Shown here: positions 53,440 through 63,558 of the stretch, piece after piece
Position numbering within the stretch: the stretch's first letter is position 1
How the letters are laid out: each line of letters starts with the position of its first letter
Assembly (NCBI GenBank): GCA_945860955.1
Contig: CAMATH010000003.1
Span: 48,111-112,110, forward strand
Direction of reading: 5' to 3'
Source of the DNA: Planctomicrobium piriforme
GTDB taxonomy: Bacteria; Planctomycetota; Planctomycetia; Planctomycetales; Planctomycetaceae
Length of the DNA stretch: 64,000 nucleotides
Made by a program: the position numbers and the translations under genes
The notes under the pieces: generated by a model
Told to the model about the DNA's origin: nothing
Seen by the model: the letters and a program-made list of their open reading frames with translations, nothing else
Database searches by the model: none

Positions 53440-54306
53440 TCACTTCGCGGTCGCCTGCCGGACCAGATGCACTCCCCGCACATCAAACAGCGCGTTCTTC
53501 GCGATTTTCGCGGGCTGGATCCGCAGTTGGTATTGGCCGGCGGCCGTCACCTGGATCGATCCCAGATGATTCCAGCGGAAATTCTGGAAGTGGCCGGTGT
53601 CGATGGTGCGAAAGGGCACTTCGGCTTTCACCGCGTCAGACTGCCGAAGGGTGATGACCGCATCACTCCCCCCCTGCCCTTCCCCGCACCCTTGCAACAC
53701 CGCGACGGTGAACGTTCCCGGCTGATCAATCACGACATCCCAGGTCGCGTAGTCTCCCGGGACGACCCAATATCCAACGGTGTTTTTGAATGGCTGCGGT
53801 TCGTATCGGAGCTTCTCTCCAAACGTACTGGCATGATACGCCCAGACCATGACCGAACCATCGCCGCTCGCCACTGCTGGGGGGGAATCGCGGAGCGCCA
53901 CGGGGGGCGTGTCGAAGACCACTTCGATTACCGGATCCGTCGCCGGCGGCGACTTCCACGAAAAAATCCACTCCCGAGGCTCGGGCGAGAACTTCAGTTC
54001 AACATCGGGGTGACCTTTCCAGCGCATGGTCCGAATCGCGGCGGCGACCCGCGGAATCACCGCCTGATTACGCTCCAGAGCGGCTTTTTCCAGTTGCAGC
54101 CACAGCCTCTGGTCCAGCACATACGCGACCACCCCGTTGCCACCGAGCTCGGCGACAACCCGAGCGTTTTCGGGCACACCCACCGGCTTCGACTGTGCCG
54201 CGTGGGACCGCCGCGAGGCCGAATTCGCGGCCACCACGGAAACGACCAAAACCAGAGTCAACGGAATGAGCAGGAGTCGCCGTCGGAGCGGGGCGGAAGT
54301 TCGCAT
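53440..54306 (-). CDS. Exported protein with C-terminal carbohydrate-binding-like beta-sandwich
   Basis: This 288-residue protein has a signal peptide (about 1-38), a middle region and a C-terminal jelly-roll-like domain (about 155-285). The latter runs from YWVVPGDYATWDVVIDQPGTFTV to NALFDVRGVHL, the pattern of CBM6/35-like domains found at the C-terminus of fucosidases and other planctomycete exported enzymes. The middle part has no catalytic motif that I recognise. Binding of a polysaccharide in the periplasm or outside is likely, but no reaction can be named. Confidence 0.68.
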   Translation of the reverse strand: MRTSAPLRRRLLLIPLTLVLVVSVVAANSASRRSHAAQSKPVGVPENARVVAELGGNGVVAYVLDQRLWLQLEKAALERNQAVIPRVAAAIRTMRWKGHPDVELKFSPEPREWIFSWKSPPATDPVIEVVFDTPPVALRDSPPAVASGDGSVMVWAYHASTFGEKLRYEPQPFKNTVGYWVVPGDYATWDVVIDQPGTFTVAVLQGCGEGQGGSDAVITLRQSDAVKAEVPFRTIDTGHFQNFRWNHLGSIQVTAAGQYQLRIQPAKIAKNALFDVRGVHLVRQATAK

Positions 54307-54816
54307 GTGGATCAATGCCGCGGTCTGTGAGTGAAATTCGGAATGGAGACGCGAGACCGCCGGGACTGTCGTCTGGCCCGGTTGTGGATTGGACGATTCG
54401 GTCGCCCAATCACGACGGGCTTGATCGAGTGGGTCGCTGGCGGAGACTTCAGATTTGATCGACGAGAGGTGACAACCGCAAGTTCAACGGTGATTCGGAC
54501 TCGATGCCGACGGACGATCCTCCGTGACTCCGGGCCAACGATCTACGGAGTGATTGATTCGGCGGTCACGAGCAGAACCGGAACTCACGTGATCCCGATT
54601 CGTTGACAGTTTGATCCCGGGAGCATTTATTACTCTCTCGTTTTTCACACGCGGGGCGTTGCGGTTCCCAACCGTCGCGGCTGGGTACCGCGGTGCAGGG
54701 TCCCTGTGCGGGTTTCATCGCCTTTACCGGCGATCCCCCGGCGCTTACGATGCGACCTGACCGCTGGCGAACCAGCGAGAGATGACACTCGACTTCTTTA
54801 CAGAGGGAACAATCAC
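54307..54816. other. Intergenic region upstream of the YceI gene
   Basis: About 510 bp between divergent genes. It holds the sigma-70-type promoter at 54603-54631, and a small hairpin, CGCTGG-CGAA-CCAGCG, near 54770 in the YceI leader. No RNA gene was recognised. Confidence 0.45.
54603..54631 (+). promoter_or_regulatory. Sigma-70-type promoter for the YceI gene
   Basis: A perfect TTGACA (54603-54608) is followed after exactly 17 bp by TTTATT (54626-54631, four of six matches to TATAAT). It predicts a transcription start near 54638 and a leader of about 180 nt before the YceI ATG. Confidence 0.6.
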
Positions 54817-55401
54817 ATGCGAAAGTTTGCTTCGGCGTGGATTCTGGCACTCGTCACGGGATCGGCGATTCTGGCCTCGGGTCACCTGGCCGGTGCGGCC
54901 GACGAATACGCTTACGACCTGGTCCACTCGTCGGTGAGCTTCAAAGCGCGTCACCTCGATATCAGTTGGATCCATGGTCGATTCAATCAGGTCGAAGGAA
55001 AGTTCTCGCTCGACCGCGAGGATCCCACCAAGTCGACGTTTGAACTGAAGATTCACGCCGACAGCGTCGACACGGGGAACAAAGCCCGTGACGAACATCT
55101 TCGGCAGCCCGACTATTTCGACACCAAGCAGTTCCCGACGATCGACTTCAAGAGTACCAGCACCAAGGCGATCAAGGGGGGATACGAGGTGACGGGCGAT
55201 TTCACGATGCACGGCGTCACCAAGAAGGTCACCCTGGTCCTCAAGGGGGGCAAAGAGATCGAATGGAACAAGAAGAAGATCGTCGGCTTCTCAACGGAAG
55301 TCGCGCTCAAGCGGAGTGACTTTGGCTTCGACAAGTCGGCGATCGGACCGATCGGCGATGAGGCGTTGATCATCATCGACTGCGAAGGGATCCGAAACTA
55401 G
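54817..55401 (+). CDS. YceI-family periplasmic protein
   Basis: This 194-residue protein has a signal peptide (MRKFASAWILALVTGSAILASGHLAGA) and one YceI lipocalin-like beta-barrel. The family is marked by YDLVHSSVSFKARHL near 33, FNQVEGKFSLD near 55, the TGDFTMHGVTKKV strand near 130 and a final DEALIIIDCEG. YceI proteins bind polyprenoid or other amphiphilic molecules in the periplasm. A good ribosome site (AGAGGGA) precedes the ATG. A membrane protein gene follows after three bases. Confidence 0.95.
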   Translation: MRKFASAWILALVTGSAILASGHLAGAADEYAYDLVHSSVSFKARHLDISWIHGRFNQVEGKFSLDREDPTKSTFELKIHADSVDTGNKARDEHLRQPDYFDTKQFPTIDFKSTSTKAIKGGYEVTGDFTMHGVTKKVTLVLKGGKEIEWNKKKIVGFSTEVALKRSDFGFDKSAIGPIGDEALIIIDCEGIRN

Positions 55402-55404
55402 CGG

Positions 55405-56349
55405 ATGCCCGACCCTCTGCTGTATCTCCAGGCGATGGGAGTCGCCGCCATCGTCAGCGCGAGCATCGCGCTGGCGATGGTGACCGTGTGGCGTTCACAC
55501 GGCAAATCGTGGCCAAATTCGGCGTATGTTCTGGCGATCGGTTTCGGGATAGCGCTGGGCTGCCACTGGCTGGCGTTTCGCTGGCAATGGCCCCCCACAA
55601 ACGGCCTCAATCGACTCTTGATATGTGTACTCCCCGGGACAGGGGCGATCGAAATGGTCGCGGGTTGTTCCACGAAACTCACCCGTTTCGCGTGGCTCGC
55701 GCGCTTCTGTCTGGCGATCGCGATTCCCCGGATATTGCTTGACGGTTCGGTCTACCTGACCCCGGGCGGGCTCCCCGTACTGGAGCAACCGCTCGCGGGC
55801 ATCTATCTGATGAGTGGATTTCCACTCGCGGGATCCTGGTGGTTGCTAAACCGGCTGTCGCAACGTGCGGAGGGGACGGCCATCTCCCTCACCATTCCGC
55901 TCTCACTGGCGCTCGCGACATTGTGCGCGGGTTTGTCGGTGATGCTGGCAGGGTATCTCAAAGGGGGCGCGGCCGCTTTTCCGGTGGGTGGCACTCTTTT
56001 GGGAACGGTGGTCGCGGCGTGGCTCGTTTCCTGGCGTTCCGACAATCAGCCTGCCGTGCTTCGCCCCTCCCTCGTCCCTCCCGCCGTAGTCTCCGCCGGA
56101 GTTGTCGGACTGTTTGGATTGCTGCTCGTCGGCTGCGCGTTCGGCCGACTGCCTCTTGGCCGAGCTACGGTTATTCTGCTGGCGCCGCTCGCCTGCTGGG
56201 GGCCGGAATGGCGGCTCACTCGCAATCGGAACCCCTGGATCGTGGCGCTGATCCGACTGATTCTCGTGGCGATTCCGCTACTTGTCGCGGTCCTGCTCGC
56301 CAAACGGGAATTCGATCGGTCCATGGCCCCACTGTTAGGTGCGTCCTAA
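55405..56349 (+). CDS. Multi-pass membrane protein of unknown function
   Basis: I do not recognise this 314-residue protein. It has about eight or nine hydrophobic helices with short loops (for example 5-25, 38-58, 100-120, 155-180, 190-208, 226-250 and 270-295). The sequence is Leu/Ala/Gly-rich and without catalytic motifs. It begins three bases after the YceI stop codon, so the two are co-transcribed. A channel or lipid-related transporter working with the YceI carrier would fit, but is only a guess. Confidence 0.68.
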   Translation: MPDPLLYLQAMGVAAIVSASIALAMVTVWRSHGKSWPNSAYVLAIGFGIALGCHWLAFRWQWPPTNGLNRLLICVLPGTGAIEMVAGCSTKLTRFAWLARFCLAIAIPRILLDGSVYLTPGGLPVLEQPLAGIYLMSGFPLAGSWWLLNRLSQRAEGTAISLTIPLSLALATLCAGLSVMLAGYLKGGAAAFPVGGTLLGTVVAAWLVSWRSDNQPAVLRPSLVPPAVVSAGVVGLFGLLLVGCAFGRLPLGRATVILLAPLACWGPEWRLTRNRNPWIVALIRLILVAIPLLVAVLLAKREFDRSMAPLLGAS

Positions 56350-56367
56350 GTATCGCAGTGATCCTGG

Positions 56368-58923
56368 TCATTCCGGATTGACCAGGATTTCATCTAACAT
56401 CAGGTGCCCCAGAACTCCAGGCGATTTGTGCCACGCCGGAAGCTGCCCGTTGTTCTGGCAAACGATCTTCACATATCTCGCAGCGCGATCCACGTCGACT
56501 CCGATTTCCCTGACCGAGGTACCGTCGGCACCCCGTTCCTGCGGGACCGCATACTTTGCCGTATTTGCGAGGCGGAAGGATTGACCGTCTTCCGAGGTAA
56601 AAACATCCACACGCCGGGCAGGATAAATTCCCGCTTCCTGGCAGTGAATGAACCGCCCGACAACTCGCTGAATCACCTGACGTTCGCCCAGGTCAATGAC
56701 GGCCTCGAGATCACTTTGACCGAGTTGAACGACTTCTGGGGAGCCCCAATCGCCGTCACGTCCCAGGAAGCCGTCGACGAGTTGCTTCGCAGCTCCTTCG
56801 GGATCCTCCAGTTTCGTTGTGATGGTCATGACAACTGGCTTGTTGACCGCGGCGTGCTTGACGGTGGCGAGTTTCCGATAGGTTGCTGATGCCGCATTAC
56901 CGCGTCCAATGTTCTCCGTGTCGAACCACCGGGCGACCACCATTGCCGTGTCGCGCAGTACCACGGGTTCCGTAAACACGGGTGAATCTTTGTCCGGAGC
57001 AGAACCATCCAAAGTGTAGCGAATGGTTCCGGATTTCATTCTGGATACGATATTCAATTCCATTGAGTCCGCGAACCAGGAACTCTTCGGAAGCAACCGT
57101 TCCGGCTCAAGACTTAGAGGAGAGAACGTATAGGACTGATTCCAGGTGGAAGCCACCGGTTGGCCCTTCACCGAGAAAAGTCGGGCGCGAATCGTCGTGT
57201 TATCGGCGATCAAGATTGGTCCGGAATGCGGCGGGGAATCGTCTGTCGGTTCCGAACCGTCGGTAGTCACCCGGACTACGCCAAGCGAATCCCACGTTGC
57301 AAATTGAAGAGTCGTCGGAACCACAACGTTGCGGGAGGACAAACTCTCATCTGTCTCAGGGCTATGGCGGATAGCGAAACCATACAACATCCGATCAACA
57401 ACGGTATCGGTTTCATCGGAACGAATTTCAAACTCGCTGGGGTCGATGACTGTGTCTGGCCCCCAGGTCCGTTCCTGGCGTTTGGCCACACCAGTACGGA
57501 GCCAGCGCAGATTGACATCCCCCTTCTGTTCCCAGATCGGCAACATCGCACCAAGGACCGGATCTCCTCTCTTGAGTACGCTGCCGTTGCAGTGATACAT
57601 CGACCACTCGTGCCACGGAACCCCGGCCAGATTCCAGGGTACGGTGATGGTGGGAATCCCCTGTGCGATCAAACGCTCAGCAGTGCGGGCGTTGCCGTCC
57701 CAGGTCAGGTGAATGATCTCTTTCGAGACACCGTTCGCGGCTCCCTCCCAGATCATCGTCCGGCGCCCCCGCCTGGTCACCATTTCATCGACGCGACCGA
57801 TGAAGTAGGAGAGAAGTTCGTTCGCGTCCCGTAAGCCATTTCTTTTCATGAACTCCACAGCCTCTGGAGTCGACGCGACAACTCCCAGGCCAGAGACTTC
57901 GTCACAACCAATATGAAAATAGGGGGACGAGGCGAACACATCACACATTTCGCCTATGATCGAGTCCAGAGCGGGGTAGAGCTTTGGATTCGCGATATTC
58001 ATTGCCCCTTGTGGCTTTGGCTCGTTGGTTCCAGTTGGCACGTAGCCGAACACGTCTGGCAGGGCCGCACAACAGTGACTCGAATGCCCAGGCAATTCCA
58101 ATTCCGGAACGAGCGTCACGCCGCGTTGATTTGCGAACCGGACCAGCGCCTTGAGATCCTCAAGTGCGTATCGCTGGGGGACTGGTCCGCCGTGTGCGGA
58201 TCCGTTCACTGCTCCGAGTTTGGGAAACGTCGCTGACGGAAAAGTCCAGGCCTGATCATCCGTCAGATGGAGCTGCAGGTATCGAATTTTATACGCCCGA
58301 CAGACCTCAACACAGCGTTGAATGTCCTCGATCGTATTCAACTGCCGCGCGACATCGAGCATGACACCCGTGAAGTCCGCATGGGGCCAGTCGTTGATCG
58401 TCATTAAGGGAACGACAGCCACATCCCCAGTTCGTTCGACCGCTTGCAGGAAAGTCGCCGTTCCTTCGGCGACCGCCCTGTAGTCGAATCCTTCCAGCGT
58501 CATGACCTCGGCCACGGTCAAACGGTACGCTCCGTCGCGCGATCGAATGATCCGGCCATCGCGAACCATGAATATCTCGTCCCCAGCGCGAAGCTCGGGG
58601 TTCAGCTTCAGTACAATGTCCCCGTCGCGCGTCGGTCCATCACTCACCTTCAAATCCAGTCCCGCGACAAGACGCAATTCGTCCCGAAAAATGTCGGCGA
58701 GGGGCCGCAGGTCGGCATTCGCGACGACAATTCGCGCAGCGGGTCCGATTTTCATTGTCCCGGCGGACACGTCGACCGACTTGGGCCATGGCAGAAGTCG
58801 GACTCGTGAATTGGTCGGAACCGCATCAGCGGCGTTGGCCTGAGAAGCAATCACCCCGCCGAGCAGGACGAGACAGAGTACATGGCCTGACCAAATACTC
58901 GCAGAACGCTCCACCTTTTTCAT
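56368..58923 (-). CDS. Exported GH20 beta-N-acetylhexosaminidase with C-terminal F5/8-type domain
   Basis: This 851-residue protein has a signal peptide (to about 31) and a GH20b N-terminal domain (about 40-170). The GH20 catalytic barrel (about 170-480) contains the Asp341-Glu342 pair in HIGCDEVSG; Glu342 is the acid/base and Asp341 holds the substrate N-acetyl group. After a chitobiase-like beta domain with two similar DGS-motif segments (about 540-690), a discoidin/F5-8-type domain closes the protein (about 715-850). It would remove terminal GlcNAc or GalNAc from glycans. Its ATG shares one base with the DUF1501 stop (TAATG), so they are translated together. Confidence 0.93.
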   Translation of the reverse strand: MKKVERSASIWSGHVLCLVLLGGVIASQANAADAVPTNSRVRLLPWPKSVDVSAGTMKIGPAARIVVANADLRPLADIFRDELRLVAGLDLKVSDGPTRDGDIVLKLNPELRAGDEIFMVRDGRIIRSRDGAYRLTVAEVMTLEGFDYRAVAEGTATFLQAVERTGDVAVVPLMTINDWPHADFTGVMLDVARQLNTIEDIQRCVEVCRAYKIRYLQLHLTDDQAWTFPSATFPKLGAVNGSAHGGPVPQRYALEDLKALVRFANQRGVTLVPELELPGHSSHCCAALPDVFGYVPTGTNEPKPQGAMNIANPKLYPALDSIIGEMCDVFASSPYFHIGCDEVSGLGVVASTPEAVEFMKRNGLRDANELLSYFIGRVDEMVTRRGRRTMIWEGAANGVSKEIIHLTWDGNARTAERLIAQGIPTITVPWNLAGVPWHEWSMYHCNGSVLKRGDPVLGAMLPIWEQKGDVNLRWLRTGVAKRQERTWGPDTVIDPSEFEIRSDETDTVVDRMLYGFAIRHSPETDESLSSRNVVVPTTLQFATWDSLGVVRVTTDGSEPTDDSPPHSGPILIADNTTIRARLFSVKGQPVASTWNQSYTFSPLSLEPERLLPKSSWFADSMELNIVSRMKSGTIRYTLDGSAPDKDSPVFTEPVVLRDTAMVVARWFDTENIGRGNAASATYRKLATVKHAAVNKPVVMTITTKLEDPEGAAKQLVDGFLGRDGDWGSPEVVQLGQSDLEAVIDLGERQVIQRVVGRFIHCQEAGIYPARRVDVFTSEDGQSFRLANTAKYAVPQERGADGTSVREIGVDVDRAARYVKIVCQNNGQLPAWHKSPGVLGHLMLDEILVNPE

Positions 58924-60374
58924 TACGCCACCAGCTCTTCGATCACCCGCGCCTTGTACACATCGGTCAGACGTTCCTGCCGGCTGTTGTGAGGGAACGT
59001 GAGCGTTTCGTGTTCCAGTCCCAACAGGTGCAGAATCGTCGCATGCAGGTCGGCGGTCGACGTGCGGTTGATGACCGACCGGTAGCCAAAATCATCCGTG
59101 GCTCCATACGCCTGGCCTCCGCGGATCCCCCCGCCGGCAAGCCAGACACTGAATCCGTACGGATGGTGGTCGCGCCCTTCGTTCCCCCGCTTTTTGTTCC
59201 CGTCGCGCTGCTCGGCTCCCGGGGTGCGACCGAACTCGCCCCCCCAGTGAATCAGCGTCGAATCCAGTAAGCCGCGCTGTTTCAGATCGGTCATCAGGCC
59301 GGCGATGGGAAGATCGGTCTGGGCACAGCAGCTTCGGGTTCCCTCGGTGTTCGAAGTGTGCGTGTCCCACGGCTGCCCTTTCATGAACAACTGCACGAAC
59401 CGCACCCCGCGTTCAATCAACCGCCGGGCCATCAGACAGCGCCGGCCATAACTCCGCGTGACATCGTTATCGATACCGTACAATTTTTGTGTCGCCGCGG
59501 TCTCCTGAGTCAGATCAAGCGCGTCGGTCGCGGCCAACTGCATGCGAGCCGCCAGTTCGAATGTTGAGATTCGGGCGTCAAGTTCGAGTTCACCCGGATG
59601 CGATTGCTTATGACGGTCGTTCAGTTTTCGGAGCAGATCAAACCTTGTCTGCTCAATCGATGCGGCACGGGGCTGTTTCGGCTGCAAATGCAACACGGGC
59701 ATCCCTTCCGAGCGGATCGACGTTCCCTGATAGACCGGGGGGAGCCAGCCGCTCGACCAGTTGCGAGCTCCATCCGTCGGCAGTCCGGTCGGATCGGGGA
59801 GCGCGACATACGCCGGCAGATTCTGGTTCTCGGTCCCCAAACCGTACGCGGCCCACGCGCCGATATTCGGCCGACCCGCGACTGTCAGGCCGGTGTTCGC
59901 CATCCAGATCGCTTGTTCGTGATTGCGATGTTCCGAAAACATCGACCGGACGACTGCGATTTCGTCGGCATGACTGGCGATCCCGGGCAGCACGCTGGAA
60001 AACTCGAGTCCGCACTGACCATGTTTCGAAAACGGGAAGGGGGATCCCATCAGGTAGGACGTTCGCTTTTCGTCGTCGACAACCTCCGAAGGCGGAGCTT
60101 TGCCGTCGAGTTTGGTCAGTTCCGGCTTTGGGTCGAGCAGGTCGACATGACTGGGACCTCCATGCATGAAGAGCTGAATGACGGCCGTTGCCCTGGGAGC
60201 GTGATGCGCCGGTCGGGGCAGGACATTGAACGTCCCTCCCCCGGCCGCGTTCGCGACACCACTTGGTCGTGACATGAGAGTGGCGAGCGCGACTGCCCCC
60301 ATTCCCCCACCAAGGCGTGCGATGGCGTCACGACGAGACAGACCCGGTTCATTCCAGGGAGCGACAAATCGCAT
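58923..60374 (-). CDS. DUF1501 exported protein (sulfatase/alkaline phosphatase-like fold)
   Basis: This 483-residue protein has a Tat-like signal (LSRRDAIARL near 12, then a hydrophobic stretch). The DUF1501 domain is marked by FMHGGPSHVDLLDPKPEL near 70, SGWLPPVYQGT near 195, the GQPWDTHTSN motif near 352 and HWGGEFGRTPG near 392. The family belongs to the alkaline phosphatase superfamily in fold and nearly always sits beside DUF1549/DUF1553 genes in planctomycetes. Its chemistry is unknown. It lies 11 bp after that gene. Confidence 0.93.
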   Translation of the reverse strand: MRFVAPWNEPGLSRRDAIARLGGGMGAVALATLMSRPSGVANAAGGGTFNVLPRPAHHAPRATAVIQLFMHGGPSHVDLLDPKPELTKLDGKAPPSEVVDDEKRTSYLMGSPFPFSKHGQCGLEFSSVLPGIASHADEIAVVRSMFSEHRNHEQAIWMANTGLTVAGRPNIGAWAAYGLGTENQNLPAYVALPDPTGLPTDGARNWSSGWLPPVYQGTSIRSEGMPVLHLQPKQPRAASIEQTRFDLLRKLNDRHKQSHPGELELDARISTFELAARMQLAATDALDLTQETAATQKLYGIDNDVTRSYGRRCLMARRLIERGVRFVQLFMKGQPWDTHTSNTEGTRSCCAQTDLPIAGLMTDLKQRGLLDSTLIHWGGEFGRTPGAEQRDGNKKRGNEGRDHHPYGFSVWLAGGGIRGGQAYGATDDFGYRSVINRTSTADLHATILHLLGLEHETLTFPHNSRQERLTDVYKARVIEELVA

Positions 60375-60385
60375 TTCCGAGTTCC

Positions 60386-63046
60386 TCAATCGACGTAGAC
60401 GAATTCGTTGGATGAGAGCAGCATGTGACAAACGTCGGCGAGCGCCTGTTCGCGGGCGACCGCTTCGGTATTCCCCGTGGCGACGTAGTGCCCCTGTTGC
60501 GCCTGCCAAAAAGCCGCCAGTTCGTGCAACTCCACGGGAGTCGCGGGACGCGAGTAGGTCAACCAGACGGCGCGATCGAGAGGCTTCTCAGGAGCGTCGC
60601 GAAGAATTCGGCGGGCGAATTCACCGGCGGCCCGAACCAGCGTCTCGCTGTTGAGCAGCGTGAGCGCCTGGGTCGACACCGTCGATCGACTGCGCTTCGT
60701 GCAATTCGTTTCCATGATCGGTTGATCGAACGATTGCAGCAATGTCAGCGGGTGCGAACGGAGTACCTGCAGATAAATCGAACGCCGACGATCGTTCGCC
60801 TGGTCGGCCACGGTGACATCCCCATCCCCATGCCGGGCGACGGGGACGGGTGGGCCGTACATCCGATGTTCCAGCAGGCCCGCCGTGTTCAGGATCGAAT
60901 CGCGCACCGACTCGGCTTCGAGCCTGCGCAGTCGTTGCCGCCACAACAGCCGATTGTCGGGATCGGTCTCGCGAGCGAGGGCCAACTCCGGCGCGGCCCC
61001 TTCGGACCGCTGCCGATAGACGCTGGAAGTCAGGATCAGCCGGTGCAGTCGCTTCACGTCCCAGCCGCTCTCGACGAATTCCCGCGCCAGCCAGTCGAGC
61101 AGTTGAGGGTGACTGGGTGCCGAACCAATCGTTCCAAAGTCCTCGGGGGTGTTGACCAGTCCTTCGCCAAAATGCAGCAGCCAGACTCGATTGACGAAGA
61201 CCCGCGCGGTGAGCGGGTGGTCGGGCTGGGTGAGCCATTTCGCGAACGCGAGTCGACGACCACTGGTTGGGGCGTCGGCTGGGGGGGCGTTCCATTCGAA
61301 AGGCTGCGCGGTCGCCAGCGCCGACAACACCCCCGGCTCAACCGCGGGACCGGGGGTGAGCGCGTCTCCCCGACGCAGCACGGGAGTGGGAACCGATCCC
61401 GGCAGATCGTAGAGCGCCCGCAACTCGTCATAGTGTCGACGTTGCCGATCTTGGGCGGCGATCTCGGCGTTCTGCTCCTCCACCGACTTGCGGTAGTCGG
61501 GATAGGTCGTCGGCAGGGTTTTCGCCAGTGTCGCCTCATCGGGACGGAGCAGCGCGGTGAACTTCTCCGCGAGGTATTTTTGAATCTCCGTCCTTTGCGC
61601 CCCCTCGACCGCGATCGCCTGTTTGACATCTTCTCGAATGCTCTCGGGAAGGGTCTGCAAGCGGTCGGCGAACAGTTTTTCTCTCGCGTCCTTCAACAGA
61701 TCGGCGAGAATCTGTTTCCGCCGGGCGATCTCGGCGTCGAGCTTCGCGTTGTGTTCGTCGCCCGCCTTCTTTTGCGAGGCAGTCGCCACCAGAATTTTGC
61801 GGTCCATCTGTGGCACCCATTGCGTGGGACGCAACGCCGACATGAAGACCGCCTGCAACCGGTAGAATTCCGTCTGCGGAATCGGGTCGTACTTGTGGGA
61901 ATGACACCGGGCACATTGCACCGTGAGTCCCATCGTCGACGACGCGACGATTTGCATCGTGTCGTTAATGGTCGGGTAAAAATACTGGGCGTCGGCGTTC
62001 TTGATGGTGCTGAAGTCGGGTCGGCTGGAATCGGGGGCGCAGCGCAAATAGCCCGTCGCGATCACCCCTTCGATCACGTCCTCGGGCAGTTTTTCCGCCG
62101 TCGCGTAGGCGTTCCAATACCCGGTCAATTCGTCGCCCGCGAGCTGCTCCTGCAAAAACCGGTCGTAGGGCTTGTTAGAATTGAAGGCCCGCACCACGTA
62201 GTCGCGGTAACGAAACGCGTTGGGAATCGGGCGGTCCTCGGCGAGGACTCCGGCCGAGTCGGCGTAACCGGCCAGATCGAGCCAGTGCCGGCCCCAGCGT
62301 TCGCCATACGCCGGGCTGGCGAGCAGTTGGTCGATCGAGTGTTCCCAGGCACCGGGATCCTGGTCCGCGACAAACGCCTCGACCTGTTCTGGCGTCGGGG
62401 GAAGTCCTGTGAGATCGAACGCGAGTCGGCGGATCAGCGTTTCCCGACTGGCGTCTGGCGAGAGCGACAACCCGCGCGGTTCCAGTTCCGCGAGAATGAA
62501 GCTATCGATCGGGGTTCGTACGCGGTCCGAGGATTTGACATTTGGAACCGACGGTCGAACCGGCGCGCGAAACGCCCAGTGATCCGACGCGGTACTGTTG
62601 GGAACAGTGACCGGAGCGGTGGCATCGGCCGCGTCGTCCACTTCGGCAGCGGGGGCTCCGTCGTTGATCCAGGTTCGCAGCAAACCCTTTTCGTCAGCGG
62701 TCAGCGCGGGGCCACCAGCGGGCATTTCATTCGAGGCGAGTTTCTCCCACAGCAAACTCGACTCGGCGGCAGCGATCCGCAGCGCTGGTCCGGAATCGCC
62801 ACCACGGAGCAGATCCCGCCGGGAAGCGACGCGCAACCCCCCTTTCGGCTCGTCTCCCGAATGACACTTGGCACACCGTGCCTTGAGCAGCGGAGCGATG
62901 TCGGTTTCGAACGAGAGTTTGCGCTCTTTCGCCGCCGGCTCCTCGGCGGCCACACCGAATGTGCCGCCGCAGAATGTCAGAATCGGCAACATCGTCCAAC
63001 AGAATCGTTGGCGAGAAGAAGAGCGATTCGATGACAGAAGGTTCAT
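60386..63046 (-). CDS. DUF1549/DUF1553 protein with planctomycete cytochrome c (PSCyt1) domain
   Basis: This 886-residue exported protein has a signal peptide (about 1-34), a planctomycete-type cytochrome c domain (about 45-130) with heme motif CAKCH (Cys58, Cys61, His62), DUF1549 (about 165-375, including FDLTGLPPTPEQ) and DUF1553 (about 610-860, RRLAFAKWLTQPDHPLTARV and FVNRVW motifs). A coiled-coil segment (about 415-535) joins the two. These proteins are a hallmark of Planctomycetes and are thought to act in extracytoplasmic redox or polysaccharide processing, but their reaction is not known. It is the first gene of a three-gene operon with DUF1501 and GH20. Confidence 0.94.
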   Translation of the reverse strand: MNLLSSNRSSSRQRFCWTMLPILTFCGGTFGVAAEEPAAKERKLSFETDIAPLLKARCAKCHSGDEPKGGLRVASRRDLLRGGDSGPALRIAAAESSLLWEKLASNEMPAGGPALTADEKGLLRTWINDGAPAAEVDDAADATAPVTVPNSTASDHWAFRAPVRPSVPNVKSSDRVRTPIDSFILAELEPRGLSLSPDASRETLIRRLAFDLTGLPPTPEQVEAFVADQDPGAWEHSIDQLLASPAYGERWGRHWLDLAGYADSAGVLAEDRPIPNAFRYRDYVVRAFNSNKPYDRFLQEQLAGDELTGYWNAYATAEKLPEDVIEGVIATGYLRCAPDSSRPDFSTIKNADAQYFYPTINDTMQIVASSTMGLTVQCARCHSHKYDPIPQTEFYRLQAVFMSALRPTQWVPQMDRKILVATASQKKAGDEHNAKLDAEIARRKQILADLLKDAREKLFADRLQTLPESIREDVKQAIAVEGAQRTEIQKYLAEKFTALLRPDEATLAKTLPTTYPDYRKSVEEQNAEIAAQDRQRRHYDELRALYDLPGSVPTPVLRRGDALTPGPAVEPGVLSALATAQPFEWNAPPADAPTSGRRLAFAKWLTQPDHPLTARVFVNRVWLLHFGEGLVNTPEDFGTIGSAPSHPQLLDWLAREFVESGWDVKRLHRLILTSSVYRQRSEGAAPELALARETDPDNRLLWRQRLRRLEAESVRDSILNTAGLLEHRMYGPPVPVARHGDGDVTVADQANDRRRSIYLQVLRSHPLTLLQSFDQPIMETNCTKRSRSTVSTQALTLLNSETLVRAAGEFARRILRDAPEKPLDRAVWLTYSRPATPVELHELAAFWQAQQGHYVATGNTEAVAREQALADVCHMLLSSNEFVYVD

Positions 63047-63558
63047 GGGGGCACACTCTGTTCAGGAGGGACTCATCGGCATTGTAACATGTGAGCCGGA
63101 GCGGGGGAGTGTGTGCAGAGGAATCTCAGGAAGCCTGCCAGCGTGCGCCGATTGATTGTCGGCATGGGCGATGATGCCGAGCGCGGCGAATTGGGGGCTG
63201 CCGGTTTATTTCTCGCACGGCCGGAAACGAGACAATTTCGCGGCTCAATCTCGATCGTGTTGATTGGGAGTATTTCGATTTCTGCCACTTTTTCAGCGAG
63301 CAGGAATGGCGAGCAACTCCATGGAGTGCGGGGCCTTGTCCCCGCCTTTCGTTCTACCTCACTCCATCTCTCAACAGGCACACTGGAGGTAATCCGTCAC
63401 ATTTCGTTCCGTCTCAGCGAACTTTCACATAACCCTGGACGATCGACGCCCTTCCGGCAACGCACAATTTGAAATCGCCTCGGCAGAACGTCTCGTGTGC
63501 CTGCCGCAAGCCGAGGGAGGATGAGGGAAAGGCGGGATCGAGATCCCTCACTCCAGGG
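63047..63558. other. Intergenic region upstream of the DUF1549 operon
   Basis: About 510 bp between two minus-strand genes. It should hold the operon promoter and the end signals of the TPR gene. I see a perfect 12-bp palindrome, ACTCCATGGAGT, near 63316, which could be an operator but may be chance. No gene or RNA was recognised. Confidence 0.4.

Noticed and set aside
60425..63034. 869-codon open frame antisense to the DUF1549/DUF1553 gene
   Set aside because: Long antisense frames are expected opposite high-GC genes. The translation has no motif and no ribosome site, while the opposite strand has a complete planctomycete gene.
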